DNA of 63,509 nt from an uncultured Acidobacteriaceae bacterium (GTDB lineage: Bacteria; Acidobacteriota; Terriglobia; Terriglobales; Acidobacteriaceae): assembly GCA_903842065.1 (NCBI GenBank), contig CAIMKZ010000031.1, forward strand, positions 1 to 63,509, read 5' to 3'. Positions 63,501 through 63,509 of the stretch are shown here, piece by piece. Every line of letters begins with the position of its first letter. Position 1 is the stretch's first letter. The translations under genes were made by a program, and so were the position numbers. The notes under the pieces are model-generated. The model made no database searches and was not told where the DNA came from. It saw nothing but the letters and a program-made list of their open reading frames with translations.

Positions 63501-63509
63501 ATGGCCAAA
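63501..63509 (+). CDS. Start of a truncated gene (Met-Ala-Lys only)
   Basis: ATGGCCAAA follows GGAGGAATGAACG, a good ribosome site 8-9 bases away. The gene is cut by the window edge, so no product can be named. Confidence 0.45.

Overview
This window reads as a chromosomal segment of a high-GC bacterium, most likely an acidobacterium of class Terriglobia (relatives of Granulicella, Edaphobacter, Terriglobus). The assignment is inferred from the GC-rich codon use, an Oar-like TonB-dependent receptor with an N-terminal carboxypeptidase-regulatory domain, many Tat- or Sec-exported hydrolases, a large DUF3536/GH57 protein and recurring GGGTGCCCC hairpin repeats. No 16S gene or other decisive marker is present. 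Single-copy housekeeping genes (gyrA, pyrG, dnaB, kdsA) are scattered through the window. I see no integrase, transposase, rRNA, tRNA, CRISPR array or prophage, so this is core chromosome with small accessory inserts.

Layout. 0-3.4 kb: exported alpha/beta hydrolase, kdsA, a small helix-hairpin-helix protein. 3.4-6 kb: gyrA. 6-9 kb: accessory minus-strand block with a membrane-anchored J-domain protein, a von Willebrand A protein, and a nucleotidyltransferase overlapping a 67-codon partner. 9-12.5 kb: repeat-bearing secreted protein, fatty acid desaturase, nitroreductase. 12.5-16.6 kb: a radical SAM/SPASM protein divergent from a tandem universal stress protein with a CRP/FNR-like palindrome between them, then ridA, msrB and an acetyltransferase. 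16.6-29 kb: M48 protease, three related metallo-beta-lactamase-fold proteins, a Tat-exported aldo/keto reductase, a TonB-dependent receptor and an orphan sugar-type binding lipoprotein. 29-39 kb: pyrG, two toxin-antitoxin modules, a ModA-like binding protein, two exported esterases, a lipid kinase and an SDR. 39-42 kb: dnaB, 3-methyladenine glycosylase and a di-haem cytochrome, tightly packed. 42-48 kb: exported amidohydrolase, M28 peptidase, a heptosyltransferase-like enzyme overlapping an isoprenylcysteine methyltransferase-like gene. 48-57 kb: DUF3108 protein, aminotransferase, fibronectin-III lipoprotein, fumarylacetoacetase-family and dienelactone hydrolases, a TetR/DHA2 efflux pair, two VOC proteins. 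57-63.5 kb: GH57/DUF3536 enzyme, AlkA-like glycosylase, aldehyde dehydrogenase, TPR protein, a small basic protein and the first three codons of a further gene.

How the genes work together. KdsA and the GT9 enzyme point to Kdo/heptose-containing lipopolysaccharide. The receptor, exported hydrolases, binding lipoproteins and metallo-beta-lactamase-fold proteins suggest scavenging and breakdown of organic matter at the cell surface. Dienelactone hydrolase, the fumarylacetoacetase-family enzyme and aldehyde dehydrogenase fit breakdown of aromatic or organic acids inside the cell. Two DNA glycosylases plus a third helix-hairpin-helix protein cover base damage. The best candidates for something new are the J-domain/VWA pair, the overlapping nucleotidyltransferase pair, the three metallo-beta-lactamase-fold paralogues (one with an altered metal motif), the covarying hairpin repeats, and two unrelated toxin-antitoxin modules that both carry a palindrome against the antitoxin start codon.
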